The position numbers and the translations under genes were made by a program. A DNA stretch of 64,000 bases from Candidatus Goldiibacteriota bacterium HGW-Goldbacteria-1 (GTDB lineage Bacteria > Oederibacteriota > PGYV01). The notes under the pieces were generated by a model, which was given only the letters and a program-made list of their open reading frames with translations, ran no database searches and had not been told where the DNA came from. Positions 7,894 to 15,661 of the stretch are shown one piece after another. Each line of letters starts with the position of its first letter. Within the stretch, counting starts at the first letter, position 1. The stretch lies in assembly GCA_002839855.1 (NCBI GenBank), contig PGYV01000009.1:1-64000 (forward strand). The letters are read 5' to 3'.

Positions 7894-8817
7894 TTATTTT
7901 CTTACCAGCTTTACAAACACATCTTCCATAGTGGGTTGTGAAATACTCAGCCTGCCATGAATAATTCCGGCTTTGTTAAGAAGCCCGCTTATTTTATCCT
8001 GCAGGGTTTCCATTAAAATCCCGGAAATAACATGCAGCATGGCACCGTGCATTGAGACTTCTCCAATTTCTGCATCACCGGCCAGAAGTTTGTATGCTTT
8101 GCTTACATCCTCTGTTTCCATTTCATATACCGGCAGTTTAAACGCGTGATTTTTAAGCTCCCGTATATTTCCTTCGGCAATAATCTTTCCGCCGTCCATA
8201 AGGGATATTCTGCCGCAGTTTTCCACCTCGTCCATGTAATGGGTGGTCACAAATACGGTGGTACCCTGTTTTGAAATATTATCTATTATTTCCCAGAACT
8301 TTCTGCGCAGTATGGGGTCCACTCCCGCGGTTGGCTCGTCAAGAAATACAATTTCAGGCCTGTGCGCTATAGCGCAGGCAAGGGCTATTCTCTGCCTTAT
8401 CCCGCCTGCAATACCGGACACAAGCCTGTCCGCTGTTTCATCAAGCCCCAGCTGGTGCATAACCTCTTTGCTGCGGACTTTTATGTCATCATCTTTCATT
8501 CCGTAAATACCGCCGTAAAACTCAATGTTTTCAGCGGCGGTAAGGTTTGTATAAAGGGCAAATTTCTGCGACATATATCCAAGTTTTTTCTTTATCTCTT
8601 CCGGGTCTTTTTTTACGCTGTAACCCGCCACAATGGCGTCGCCTTTTGTGGGTTCAAGCAGCCCGCACAGGATACGTATAGTGGTGGTTTTTCCCGCGCC
8701 ATTTGCACCCAAAAAACCGTATACTTCACCCTTTTTTACTTTAAAAGAAATATCATTAACGGCGGTAAAACTGCCGAAAATTTTTGTAAGATTTTGTGCT
8801 TCTACCGCAAAATTCAA
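7894..8817 (-). CDS. ABC transporter ATPase (second half of a split YbhF)
   Basis: A 307-aa nucleotide-binding protein: Walker A GANGAGKTT (37-45), Q-loop Gln84, a signature reading SGIAGGIRQR (134-143) rather than the usual LSGGM, Walker B IVFLDEP (156-162), and a C-terminal extension of about 80 residues ending KLVRK. In E. coli the two ATPase halves of YbhF are fused; here they are separate genes 11 bp apart. The degenerate signature (Ala-Gly-Gly) matches the asymmetric C-terminal half of YbhF-like proteins. It energises export through the two permeases downstream. Confidence 0.92.
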   Translation of the reverse strand: MNFAVEAQNLTKIFGSFTAVNDISFKVKKGEVYGFLGANGAGKTTTIRILCGLLEPTKGDAIVAGYSVKKDPEEIKKKLGYMSQKFALYTNLTAAENIEFYGGIYGMKDDDIKVRSKEVMHQLGLDETADRLVSGIAGGIRQRIALACAIAHRPEIVFLDEPTAGVDPILRRKFWEIIDNISKQGTTVFVTTHYMDEVENCGRISLMDGGKIIAEGNIRELKNHAFKLPVYEMETEDVSKAYKLLAGDAEIGEVSMHGAMLHVISGILMETLQDKISGLLNKAGIIHGRLSISQPTMEDVFVKLVRK

Positions 8818-8828
8818 ATTATTTCCCC

Positions 8829-9725
8829 TTAAGTTATTTTTTCTATGAATACATCCTCAATAGTCACGGCTGCTTTTCTTATTTGCGCGTCAGCGCCAAT
8901 TCTCTGCCTGAAAATTTCCATATCAGATTCATCACTTATCACAATCCTGTAATGGGCTCCCAGCGGCCGTAAGTCTTCAAGTGAAGCAAGCCCTTTTGCG
9001 GACTCCTTTATTTTTTCACTGTTACCTGTCACTTCGTAAACCGAACTTTTAATGCTTTTTTTCAGTTCTACCGGGCTTCCGGACATCAGAAATTTTCCCG
9101 CGTACATAAGGCCCACCCTGGAACACCACTCGGCCTCGTCCATGTAAGGAGTGCTTACAATCAAAGTTACCCCTTCAGTTCTAATTTCCTGAAGTATTTC
9201 CCAGAACTCCCTGCGCGACACGGGGTCAACTCCCGTGGTGGGTTCGTCAAGTATTAGCAGCTTTGGCCTGTGAATAAGCGTGCACATCAAAGCAAGTTTT
9301 TGTTTCATTCCCCCGGATAAATTTCCGGCAAGCCTGTCCTTGAAAGGTTCCAGCCTGGTCATTTTTAACAACGGCTCCAGCCTTTTAGCAAGCGTCATCC
9401 TGTCTATGCTGAAAATATCGGCAAAAAATTCCATATTTTCCTGAACGGTCAGATCGGTATATAAAGAGAATTTTTGCGGCATGTATCCCATATGCTCTTT
9501 GGCGCCTTCCGCCTCTTTTGGAAGGCGATATCCCAGCACAGTGCATTCCCCTGAATCCTGGTGCATAATACCCGCAAGCATCCTTAGAGTGGTGGTTTTG
9601 CCGGCGCCATCCGGGCCTATAAGCCCAAAAATTTCTCCGGAATTTATTTCAAAAGAACATCCGGACACCGCTTCCACTTTTCCAAAACTCTTTTTTAAAT
9701 TATTTACAGATACTATGCTTCCCAT
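8829..9725 (-). CDS. ABC transporter ATPase (first half of a split YbhF)
   Basis: A 298-aa ABC ATPase: Walker A GPDGAGKTT (37-45; the Pro-Asp-Gly variant is typical of YbhF N-terminal halves), Q-loop in GYMPQKFSLY, canonical LSGGMKQKLAL signature, Walker B LLILDEPTTGVDP, and a C-terminal domain of about 75 residues. Its gene lies between the adaptor and the second ATPase in a seven-gene minus-strand cluster. Because this half keeps a canonical signature and the other does not, the heterodimer probably has one consensus and one degenerate ATP site. Confidence 0.92.
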   Translation of the reverse strand: MGSIVSVNNLKKSFGKVEAVSGCSFEINSGEIFGLIGPDGAGKTTTLRMLAGIMHQDSGECTVLGYRLPKEAEGAKEHMGYMPQKFSLYTDLTVQENMEFFADIFSIDRMTLAKRLEPLLKMTRLEPFKDRLAGNLSGGMKQKLALMCTLIHRPKLLILDEPTTGVDPVSRREFWEILQEIRTEGVTLIVSTPYMDEAEWCSRVGLMYAGKFLMSGSPVELKKSIKSSVYEVTGNSEKIKESAKGLASLEDLRPLGAHYRIVISDESDMEIFRQRIGADAQIRKAAVTIEDVFIEKIT

Positions 9726-9793
9726 TTTGCTCCTTTATTTATCCGTTCTCATCTTTCCTTTAATTTTAGTATTTATGGGCTGTGGCTTATACT

Positions 9794-10558
9794 TTATAAG
9801 TTAATAACCACATCAGCCGGTATTCCGGGCTTTAACATGCCTTCATCATTTTTGACGGTTATTTCAACGGCAAATACCTGTTTTACCCTTTCATCTTTTG
9901 TCTGGACATTTTTTGGCGTAAATTCCGCGTCCTGTGATATACGGGAAACACTTCCCTTAAACACTTTATCCTTATACGCGTCTATTTTTACAGAAGCCGT
10001 ACTGCCCAGTTTTACCCTGCTCATATCAATAAGCGGGATGTAAATTGTAACCTTCGCGGTATTCATATCACCCAGAGTGAAAACCGGAGTGTTTGGAGAT
10101 ACAAGTTCGCCCTCTTCCACATGTACTTCCATTATTAAACCATCCCACGGCGCCTTAACCTGCGCTTCTTTTAACATTTCATCCGCTGTAATGTAAGCTG
10201 ACCTTGCCTGGTTATACTGCGCTTCCGATGCTTCAACCTGCTGCTTTGAAATTGAAGCGGAAGAATACAGCTCTTTAGCCCTGTCATAGGCGGCTTTTGC
10301 GGTATTATAGGAAGAATACGCCCCCTGCTGCTGCGCCTGTACTATTACACTTTCAAGGACGGCAACAGTTTCACCGGCTTTTACGGTTTCCCCCGCATCC
10401 TTTAATTTTTTTATCACCCTTGCTGAAATTTTAGGCGCCACATCCACCTCTTTTATTTCAACAGTCCCGGAACCTGATATGGCCGTATTTTGTTTTGAAC
10501 AGCCCGCAATTGCAAATATGGAAAGTACAACAATTAGAAGCGCAGTATTTTTTTTCAT
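9794..10558 (-). CDS. HlyD-family periplasmic adaptor lipoprotein (YbhG-like)
   Basis: A 254-aa membrane-fusion protein. N-terminal signal with lipobox FAIAGC (Cys20), a first lipoyl half (VAPKISARVIKKLKDAGETVKAGETVAVLES), a short coiled-coil hairpin (about 70-140), second lipoyl half (APWDGLIMEVHVEEGELV) and beta-barrel domain to the C-terminus. It is shorter than E. coli YbhG (about 330 aa), so the hairpin is abbreviated. It would link the ABC exporter to an outer-membrane channel. The ATG at 10558 follows the TetR stop codon without any spacer, with AGGAGG inside the end of the TetR gene, implying translational coupling. Confidence 0.88.
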   Translation of the reverse strand: MKKNTALLIVVLSIFAIAGCSKQNTAISGSGTVEIKEVDVAPKISARVIKKLKDAGETVKAGETVAVLESVIVQAQQQGAYSSYNTAKAAYDRAKELYSSASISKQQVEASEAQYNQARSAYITADEMLKEAQVKAPWDGLIMEVHVEEGELVSPNTPVFTLGDMNTAKVTIYIPLIDMSRVKLGSTASVKIDAYKDKVFKGSVSRISQDAEFTPKNVQTKDERVKQVFAVEITVKNDEGMLKPGIPADVVINL

Positions 10559-11230
10559 TTACTGTTTCCTCCTTTTATCTTCCGGCAGCATTGAGCTTTT
10601 AAAATTATCCATAATATATTTTTTTCTGTCTTTTACGAATTTGCCTACTATTAACCTGTTAAATCCAATTTTGCCCGCAATATCTTCCGCCATAGGTTTA
10701 ACCATATACACGGGTGCAAGCTGAACAATAAAACTGATTAAAAACTGATAGATATTTACTTTTTTCATTCTGCCTTCTTTCATCTCTTTACTAAGATACT
10801 TATACAGTTTTCCGTTTACCGGATTAAAGGGTATTTTGCTGAAATTTTCAATTATTATCTTTGGCATATGTTTTGCACCGCTTATCACTTCATATACCAT
10901 CAGTTTAAGATGGCTTCTGTATTCATCAAACATCCTTTCATAAACATTAAGTATTTCTTCCATAACTTTCTCTGTCTTCCCGCCATTTTCAAAATCAATC
11001 GCGTTTATCCTTTCTATCAATATGCCAAAAACCGTCCTTAAAACCTGCTCATATATGTTTTCTTTTGATGAATAATAGTAATGAAGCAGCGCTTTATTCA
11101 CTTTTGCCCTGTCTGCTATCCTCTGCGTCCTTGCGCCGTAAAACCCGTATTCAACAAATTCATCAGACGCGGCTTTAAGTATTCTTTCTTTTGCCTTTAA
11201 CTCTTTTTCCGGATCCTGTTTTTTTGACAC
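10559..11230 (-). CDS. TetR-family regulator of the ABC exporter (CecR-like)
   Basis: A 223-aa repressor from the GTG at 11230, chosen because GGAGG lies 7 nt upstream; the frame is open 19 codons further. N-terminal helix-turn-helix (about 12-55, ILKAASDEFVEYGFYGARTQ then IADRAKVNKALLHYYYSSKE) and a helical ligand domain. In E. coli the TetR regulator CecR heads the ybhGFSR operon, and the same order is seen here. The palindrome TTTAACCATCTGGTTAAA upstream of the GNAT gene (12518-12535) is a candidate binding site if GNAT and exporter are co-transcribed (81-bp gap). Confidence 0.9.
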   Translation of the reverse strand: MSKKQDPEKELKAKERILKAASDEFVEYGFYGARTQRIADRAKVNKALLHYYYSSKENIYEQVLRTVFGILIERINAIDFENGGKTEKVMEEILNVYERMFDEYRSHLKLMVYEVISGAKHMPKIIIENFSKIPFNPVNGKLYKYLSKEMKEGRMKKVNIYQFLISFIVQLAPVYMVKPMAEDIAGKIGFNRLIVGKFVKDRKKYIMDNFKSSMLPEDKRRKQ

Positions 11231-11311
11231 TTTTAACCTCCGTATTCTTTCCGGCGAAAATAAAGTAAAAATTCCACTCCGGAACAAAAATTTTTATTTC
11301 AGCAGATTTTT

Positions 11312-12487
11312 TCATAGGAAATCAAAGTCCATATATAAAGGTTTAAGCAAAGGGAATGCCGCCTTTAATATTTTACTGTTACTTCCGGCCTTATATTTTA
11401 TTCCAAGCACCATTTTCATAAATATGCCTTCGTTAACTTGCGCTATTATTTTTTGATTGTAGTAAAACGTTATCTTTCCCCGCGGGCCTTTTTCTGTCCT
11501 TTTCATATCAAATGTACCGTTTATCCCGGCTTTTTTAAACCGCTTTAATATGAGAGGAACAATTACTTTTTTTAATCCTTCAAAATTGCCGATTCTGTAC
11601 ATTCTGATATATTTGGGAGTGATATATAAATCAATCTCTTTTTTTACAGGTTTTCTGGAACCTTCTATTTCTATCCCTTTGCCATTGTCATAATATATTT
11701 TATTTAAACCTTTTTGTTTTACATATTCAAATGCCTTTGCCGCAAGTGCTTTTGCGGCTTCTTCATGCCCCGGTAAATAACACAGCTCGGATATTTTTAG
11801 CGTATTTTTTTCAATATGATTTACAGGGCCCATTAAAAGATAACCGCATGCTTTTTTATTTTTATATGCTATATAAGCCGGAGATATCCCGACTCCTTCC
11901 GACAATCCTTCTTTGTGAATGTATTTACACCCCAGTACCCATGTATTAAGCGGCCTTACCACCGGGCCTGTTTTATCCGCGCAGAATTTTTCATGTATTT
12001 GTGCCATTGTTCTGATATTATTTTTTTTCAACGGATCCGCTTTTTTTACAGCGTACCCGTATTGTATTTTTAGTTTGTCATCCAAATCCATAACTTTAAA
12101 CGGAAACATAACCGGTGAAAACCCAAACTGCTTATAATAGGAGGTTTTGTAAGGATTAAGGTATGTAAGCGGATACCCTTCTTTTTTAATAAATTCCAGT
12201 GCGTCTCGTGTTATTACGGCAGCGTACCCTTTTCCCCTTTCATCCGGCGCGGTTGCCACTCCGGCTATACCTGCCGCTTTTACCTTTATACCGTCTATAT
12301 ATATTTCCCTTGGCAGAACGCACGCCATGCTGACAAGTTTTTTACCTTCATATAACAACCTTATGTTTTTATATGAGAACTGTTCTTCTTTCATTATGGA
12401 TGTATTAAGAAAAGATGAATTAAAGACTTCAGCGCTTAATTTTACCGCGTCTTTGATGTTGATTTGATTTGCCTGTTTTATTTCCAT
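11312..12487 (-). CDS. Eis-like GNAT acetyltransferase
   Basis: A 391-aa protein with an N-terminal GNAT domain: acetyl-CoA motif VATAPDERGKGYA (77-89, Arg84-Gly-Lys-Gly) preceded by the beta-strand AAGIAGV, then KTSYYKQFGF; a second degenerate GNAT half (about 155-290) and a C-terminal SCP2-like domain. This three-domain plan is that of Eis-type acetyltransferases that acylate amines such as aminoglycosides; the actual substrate is unknown. It precedes the TetR-exporter genes by 81 bp and may be the first gene of that operon, which would fit a drug-tolerance unit. Expression is probably controlled by the palindromic operator just downstream of its -10 box. Confidence 0.82.
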   Translation of the reverse strand: MEIKQANQINIKDAVKLSAEVFNSSFLNTSIMKEEQFSYKNIRLLYEGKKLVSMACVLPREIYIDGIKVKAAGIAGVATAPDERGKGYAAVITRDALEFIKKEGYPLTYLNPYKTSYYKQFGFSPVMFPFKVMDLDDKLKIQYGYAVKKADPLKKNNIRTMAQIHEKFCADKTGPVVRPLNTWVLGCKYIHKEGLSEGVGISPAYIAYKNKKACGYLLMGPVNHIEKNTLKISELCYLPGHEEAAKALAAKAFEYVKQKGLNKIYYDNGKGIEIEGSRKPVKKEIDLYITPKYIRMYRIGNFEGLKKVIVPLILKRFKKAGINGTFDMKRTEKGPRGKITFYYNQKIIAQVNEGIFMKMVLGIKYKAGSNSKILKAAFPLLKPLYMDFDFL

Positions 12488-12517
12488 TACAGCCGCCTGT
12501 TTAATTTAACTGATTAG

Positions 12518-12562
12518 TTTAACCATCTGGTTAAATTATACAGTATTGACTTCAGAAATCAA
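12518..12562 (-). promoter_or_regulatory. Promoter with palindromic operator for GNAT/exporter cluster
   Basis: Minus strand TTGATT (12562-12557), 16-bp spacer, TATAAT (12540-12535), immediately followed by the perfect palindrome TTTAACCATCTGGTTAAA (8-bp arms, 12518-12535) covering the predicted start site. This is the classical position for a repressor; the TetR protein encoded at 10559-11230 is the obvious candidate. Confidence 0.7.
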
Positions 12563-12594
12563 CAGCTTTTTTTAATTAAATTTGTCGGCTTGTT

Positions 12595-12786
12595 TTACTG
12601 TGCCCTGTAATTGCCGCATTTAGCAAAACTATTTGTTTCGGCAAACCCGCAGCAGATATCTGTCTGATCCCCGCCTTTATTGCAGTTTTCTCTTTTTAAA
12701 GCGCATACCCTGCGGTTTTTTTCCACCCATCCCTGTTCATTAGCCGCTTCCGAATAATCAATTTCTTCTTCTAAAAATCTGCACAT
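12595..12786 (-). CDS. Small Cys-rich protein
   Basis: A 63-aa hypothetical protein with six cysteines (positions 2, 28, 35, 45, 46, 57) and the C-terminal stretch CCGFAETNSFAKCGNY. No signal peptide. A strong AGGAGGG site lies 4 nt before the ATG, which is the main reason to accept it. The spacing of cysteines suggests metal binding, but I recognise no family. It lies between the AMMECR1 gene and the GNAT promoter and may be transcribed from the AMMECR1 side. Confidence 0.55.
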   Translation of the reverse strand: MCRFLEEEIDYSEAANEQGWVEKNRRVCALKRENCNKGGDQTDICCGFAETNSFAKCGNYRAQ

Positions 12787-12885
12787 GCCGCCCTCCTAAA
12801 ATAGGTTTTTTTAGCCCGTTAGGATTGTCTTTAACACTAAAATCAATTTCCGCATATGCTGCCGTTTTAAATAACGGTTTGTTGT

Positions 12886-13440
12886 TCAGCGATTCTCTTT
12901 TTCCCCAAAAACCTGCGCTTCAAAGACATATATTTCGGTTTTAGGGTCAAGATACGCGTCCTTTGACAATCCGGCTTTTCCTTCACAAAGGTGTTCCATA
13001 AATTCTTTTTTACTCCACCCGGTTTCATCAGCCACCTGAGGAAGAAATACGCCTGCCGCAAAACCTTTTTTAACTATTACGCCGTGCCTGCCAAGTTCAA
13101 TTTCATCAATACCGGACACCCTTCGCTTGGGTGACAGTATGGATACTTCCACATCAATATCTTTAAGCTCCTCTTCATTTACAGGTTCAAACCTTGGATC
13201 CTGTGTTGCAGACTCTATTGCCATTTCTTCAACTGTTTTATGTATTGGTTCATTGCTTTCTATTGTTCCAATACAGCCCCTAAGCTGCCCATTATTATGA
13301 ATAGTGACAAAAGCGCCGCCGGTCTGATTAAACTCCGGGTCAGTGGAATTAAACCGCGGAATAATACTTTTTGTTATATATTGCTCTATCGTATTTCTGG
13401 CAAGTTTTAAGATTTCATCCTGCTGCTGTTTATTCAGCAT
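12886..13440 (-). CDS. AMMECR1-domain protein (AmmeMemoRadiSam system protein A)
   Basis: A 184-aa AMMECR1-family protein: the hallmark LRGCIG is at 53-58, followed by AIESATQDPRF and the C-terminal FLPQVADETGWSKKEFMEHLC region. Members are proposed to act with a Memo-like protein and a radical-SAM enzyme in an uncharacterised modification pathway; neither partner is in this window. The start overlaps the end of the MBL-fold gene by 11 bp and has AAGGT upstream, so the two are co-transcribed. Confidence 0.93.
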   Translation of the reverse strand: MLNKQQQDEILKLARNTIEQYITKSIIPRFNSTDPEFNQTGGAFVTIHNNGQLRGCIGTIESNEPIHKTVEEMAIESATQDPRFEPVNEEELKDIDVEVSILSPKRRVSGIDEIELGRHGVIVKKGFAAGVFLPQVADETGWSKKEFMEHLCEGKAGLSKDAYLDPKTEIYVFEAQVFGEKENR

Positions 13441-14173
13441 TTTTTACCTTCTTTTCTTCAGGTATAAATACCTTTATATTTTTATTTTTAATAAGTTTTT
13501 TAAATTCTTCCCCGTCATTTTTATTTCCCACAATAAGCCCGTAATGCATTGGAACCGCGATTTCAGGCTTTATCAAATCCACAGCTTCTGCCGCTTCTTT
13601 TGGTGTCATTACATAAGTGCCGGATACAGGCACAAGCGCCACTGATATTTTACCCAAACTCTTCATTTCGTCTATCAGGTCAGTGTCGCCCATATGGTAT
13701 GTTCTTGTTCCTTCATAATTCAGGATATACCCCACTTTGCCGTCTTTTTTTGGATGAAATGGTTTTTTATTATTATATGCCGCAACCGCTTCCACTTTTA
13801 TATTGCCAAGCATGATAGAATCCCCGGGTTTTACTATTTTAAGATTATAGCCTTTAAGTTTATCAGCGCATTTTTCCGTACATACTACTACTGTGTTTTT
13901 TGACGTGATTTTTTTTATATCCTCAGGCGAACAGTGGTCATGATGTTCGTGGGTAATCAGGATATAATCTGCCGGTATCCCGGCATCAAGTTTAAAAGGG
14001 TCTATATAAATGATTTTTTTATCAAGTTTCAGCATAAATGAGTCGTGGTGAAACCATGTCATATTTTTTATTATCTGCTCTGCCGTCATATTGTTTTCCA
14101 TGGCAAATCCCCCCGATACTGAAATTAAAATGAATACCTGCAGCAGAAACAGTTTAATAATGCCTTTACCCAT
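13430..14173 (-). CDS. Exported MBL-fold metal-dependent hydrolase (UlaG-like)
   Basis: A 247-aa metallo-beta-lactamase-fold protein. An N-terminal hydrophobic segment (6-24) looks like a signal peptide. Metal ligands: THEHHDH (74-80), His159 region (YHMGDTD) and C-terminal PMHYG. The sequence follows the UlaG/UPF0173 subgroup, which hydrolyses phosphoesters or lactones; the substrate here is unknown. GGGAGG precedes the ATG. It heads a two- to three-gene minus-strand operon with AMMECR1. Confidence 0.88.
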   Translation of the reverse strand: MGKGIIKLFLLQVFILISVSGGFAMENNMTAEQIIKNMTWFHHDSFMLKLDKKIIYIDPFKLDAGIPADYILITHEHHDHCSPEDIKKITSKNTVVVCTEKCADKLKGYNLKIVKPGDSIMLGNIKVEAVAAYNNKKPFHPKKDGKVGYILNYEGTRTYHMGDTDLIDEMKSLGKISVALVPVSGTYVMTPKEAAEAVDLIKPEIAVPMHYGLIVGNKNDGEEFKKLIKNKNIKVFIPEEKKVKNAE

Positions 14174-14206
14174 AACAACCTCCCTGCATACTTCTTTATT
14201 ATTCCC

Positions 14207-14234
14207 TTGACATTATACCTTAAAAAAATATAAT
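14207..14234 (+). promoter_or_regulatory. tRNA promoter
   Basis: TTGACA (14207-14212), 16-bp spacer, TATAAT (14229-14234). Predicted start about 22 nt before the tRNA. Confidence 0.8.
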
Positions 14235-14262
14235 ATAAAACACTTTGAAATTAACAAAAAGT

Positions 14263-14339
14263 GGGCCCTTAGCTCAGTTGGTTAGAGCAGTAGACTCATA
14301 ATCTATTGGTCGTAGGTTCAAGTCCTACAGGGCCCACCA
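14263..14339 (+). tRNA. tRNA with CAT anticodon, probably Ile2 (lysidine type)
   Basis: A 77-nt cloverleaf: acceptor GGGCCCT pairs with AGGGCCC, D-arm AGCTCAGTTGGTTAGAGC, anticodon loop CTCATAA, T-arm GTAGGTTCAAGTCCTAC, discriminator A and encoded CCA. The anticodon CAT could belong to elongator Met or Ile2. The TTAGCTCAG after the acceptor and the ATAATCTATTGGTCG region resemble bacterial Ile2 tRNAs (modified by TilS to read AUA). A perfect G1-C72 pair excludes initiator tRNA. Confidence 0.95.
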
Positions 14340-14341
14340 TT

Positions 14342-14384
14342 TAAAATAAAAAAAGCGTACCTTGTGTACGCTTTTTTTATTTTA
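14342..14384 (+). terminator. tRNA terminator
   Basis: A perfect 19-bp inverted repeat; the GC core is GCGTAC/GTACGC around loop CTTGT, flanked by A7 and T7. It starts 3 nt after the tRNA CCA end. Confidence 0.92.
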
Positions 14385-14434
14385 TGGCCCTGCAGGGCTT
14401 GAATGGTTTTGCCAAAGTACTTTAAGTTCTTAAT

Positions 14435-14580
14435 GTAGAGACGCAATATATTGCGTCTCGTTTTTATACCCACCTTTAGCTTACACGGTTTATATGTAAT
14501 ATAGGAGTGTTTACAATTAGATACATTTTATCTCACAGATTTAAAAACAAAACCTTAGACGCAATATATTGCGTCTCTAC
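14435..14580. repeat. Paired GAGACGCAATA palindromes
   Basis: Two palindromic units: 14438-14459 (11-bp arms GAGACGCAATA/TATTGCGTCTC) and 14557-14576 (AGACGCAATA/TATTGCGTCT). The outer flanks GTA (14435) and TAC (to 14580) are also inverted, so the 146-bp block is symmetric overall. A third unit lies at 25194-25215. The sequence between the units holds no gene. Confidence 0.75.
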
Positions 14581-14581
14581 T

Positions 14582-15661
14582 TTATAAACCAAGTTCTTTT
14601 AAATCAATACCTTCAAACTTTAACGCGTCAATAAACGCCTTTATCTCTGCGGAGTCCTGCATTATTTCAGGCCTATAATTTACAAGTTTTACCGGTATAA
14701 ACTTAACTTTTTTTATTACTTTATTTTCTATTTCAAGATTTATTATGCCGCTTTTGTGTGTGTCTTCACGTTCAAGGTCAAATACAAAATTCCCAAGGCC
14801 ATAAAATATATATTTACCGTTGTATTTTTCAACGTCCTGAAACAGGTGCGTATGAGAACCAAAAACAAAATCAACTCCGGAATCAATTAATTTTCTTGCG
14901 AATTTTTTCTGATAATTTTTTACCTCTTCATATTCCCTCCCCCAGTGAAGATAAACAATTAAAATATCACTCTCTTTTCTGTGGGCCTTTATGTCTTTTT
15001 GTATTTCATCCATAAGCGCGGGTATTGTACCGTATCTGTCTTTGCCCGCGAAAAAGGTTTCATGGGATACGTTTGAATAACATAAAAATGAGACCTTTGC
15101 TCCATTGACATACTTCACGCACGGAACATTTGGTTTCCAAAGGTTATTTTTTCTTATTCCGCAGTGGTCAATACCCGTTTTTTCAAGCGCCTGCACAGTC
15201 TGTGTAAGCCCATACTGCCCGTAATCCAAAATATGATTATTAGCAAGTGATACTATATTGATTCCAGCGTCTGCCAGTGCCCGGGCATCCCTTTCAAAAC
15301 CATAAAGATGAACAGACTTATCCTTTCCCTGCTTTTTTAAATTTAAAAGGCTTTCTTTATTTACTAAAGGGGCTTCCAGGTTCCCAAACACAACTGATGA
15401 TTTTTTAAACAGTTCTTTAACTTTTTCATATGGGTACCCAATTCCATTAACATCTATCAAAGGGGAAAGTTTTCTTCCCGGCATTATATCGCCCACAAGC
15501 GTTATAATATTTGAACCATTTATGTTCTGCGTAATTACGCCTTTATCCTGCTGTAACTGCGCCTTATCTTCCGGCTTCACCGTAGCGCATCCCGCAGATA
15601 ACCCGATTAAACCAAGCAGTGCTGCCGCGGACGCTATTTTCCAAAAAGTTGTTTTATTAAT
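14582..15661 (-). CDS. CapA-family lipoprotein (metallophosphatase fold), ATT start
   Basis: CapA/PgsA-type protein with the poly-gamma-glutamate synthesis accessory fold: GDIMPGR, FGNLEAPL, SLANNHILDYG, YLHWGREYE and GSHTHLFQ motifs of the calcineurin-like core. The first ATG/GTG-type codon in frame is GTG at 15580, but that would cut into the protein: upstream in the same frame lies a perfect lipoprotein signal (NKTTFWKIAS ... IGLSAGC) that begins after an ATT codon at 15661, with GAGG 7 nt ahead. I therefore propose initiation at ATT, giving 359 aa with lipid-modified Cys25. It overlaps the end of the AsmA gene by 28 bp, implying coupling. Substrate unknown; CapA homologues act in capsule or cell-wall polymer handling. 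Confidence 0.8.
   Translation of the reverse strand: MNKTTFWKIASAAALLGLIGLSAGCATVKPEDKAQLQQDKGVITQNINGSNIITLVGDIMPGRKLSPLIDVNGIGYPYEKVKELFKKSSVVFGNLEAPLVNKESLLNLKKQGKDKSVHLYGFERDARALADAGINIVSLANNHILDYGQYGLTQTVQALEKTGIDHCGIRKNNLWKPNVPCVKYVNGAKVSFLCYSNVSHETFFAGKDRYGTIPALMDEIQKDIKAHRKESDILIVYLHWGREYEEVKNYQKKFARKLIDSGVDFVFGSHTHLFQDVEKYNGKYIFYGLGNFVFDLEREDTHKSGIINLEIENKVIKKVKFIPVKLVNYRPEIMQDSAEIKAFIDALKFEGIDLKELGL

Noticed and set aside
12867-13061. 64-codon minus-strand frame overlapping the AMMECR1 gene
   Set aside because: Alternate frame of a well-conserved gene with no ribosome site.
14263-14339. Initiator tRNA-Met
   Set aside because: The acceptor has a paired G1-C72 and the anticodon stem lacks the three G-C pairs of initiators.
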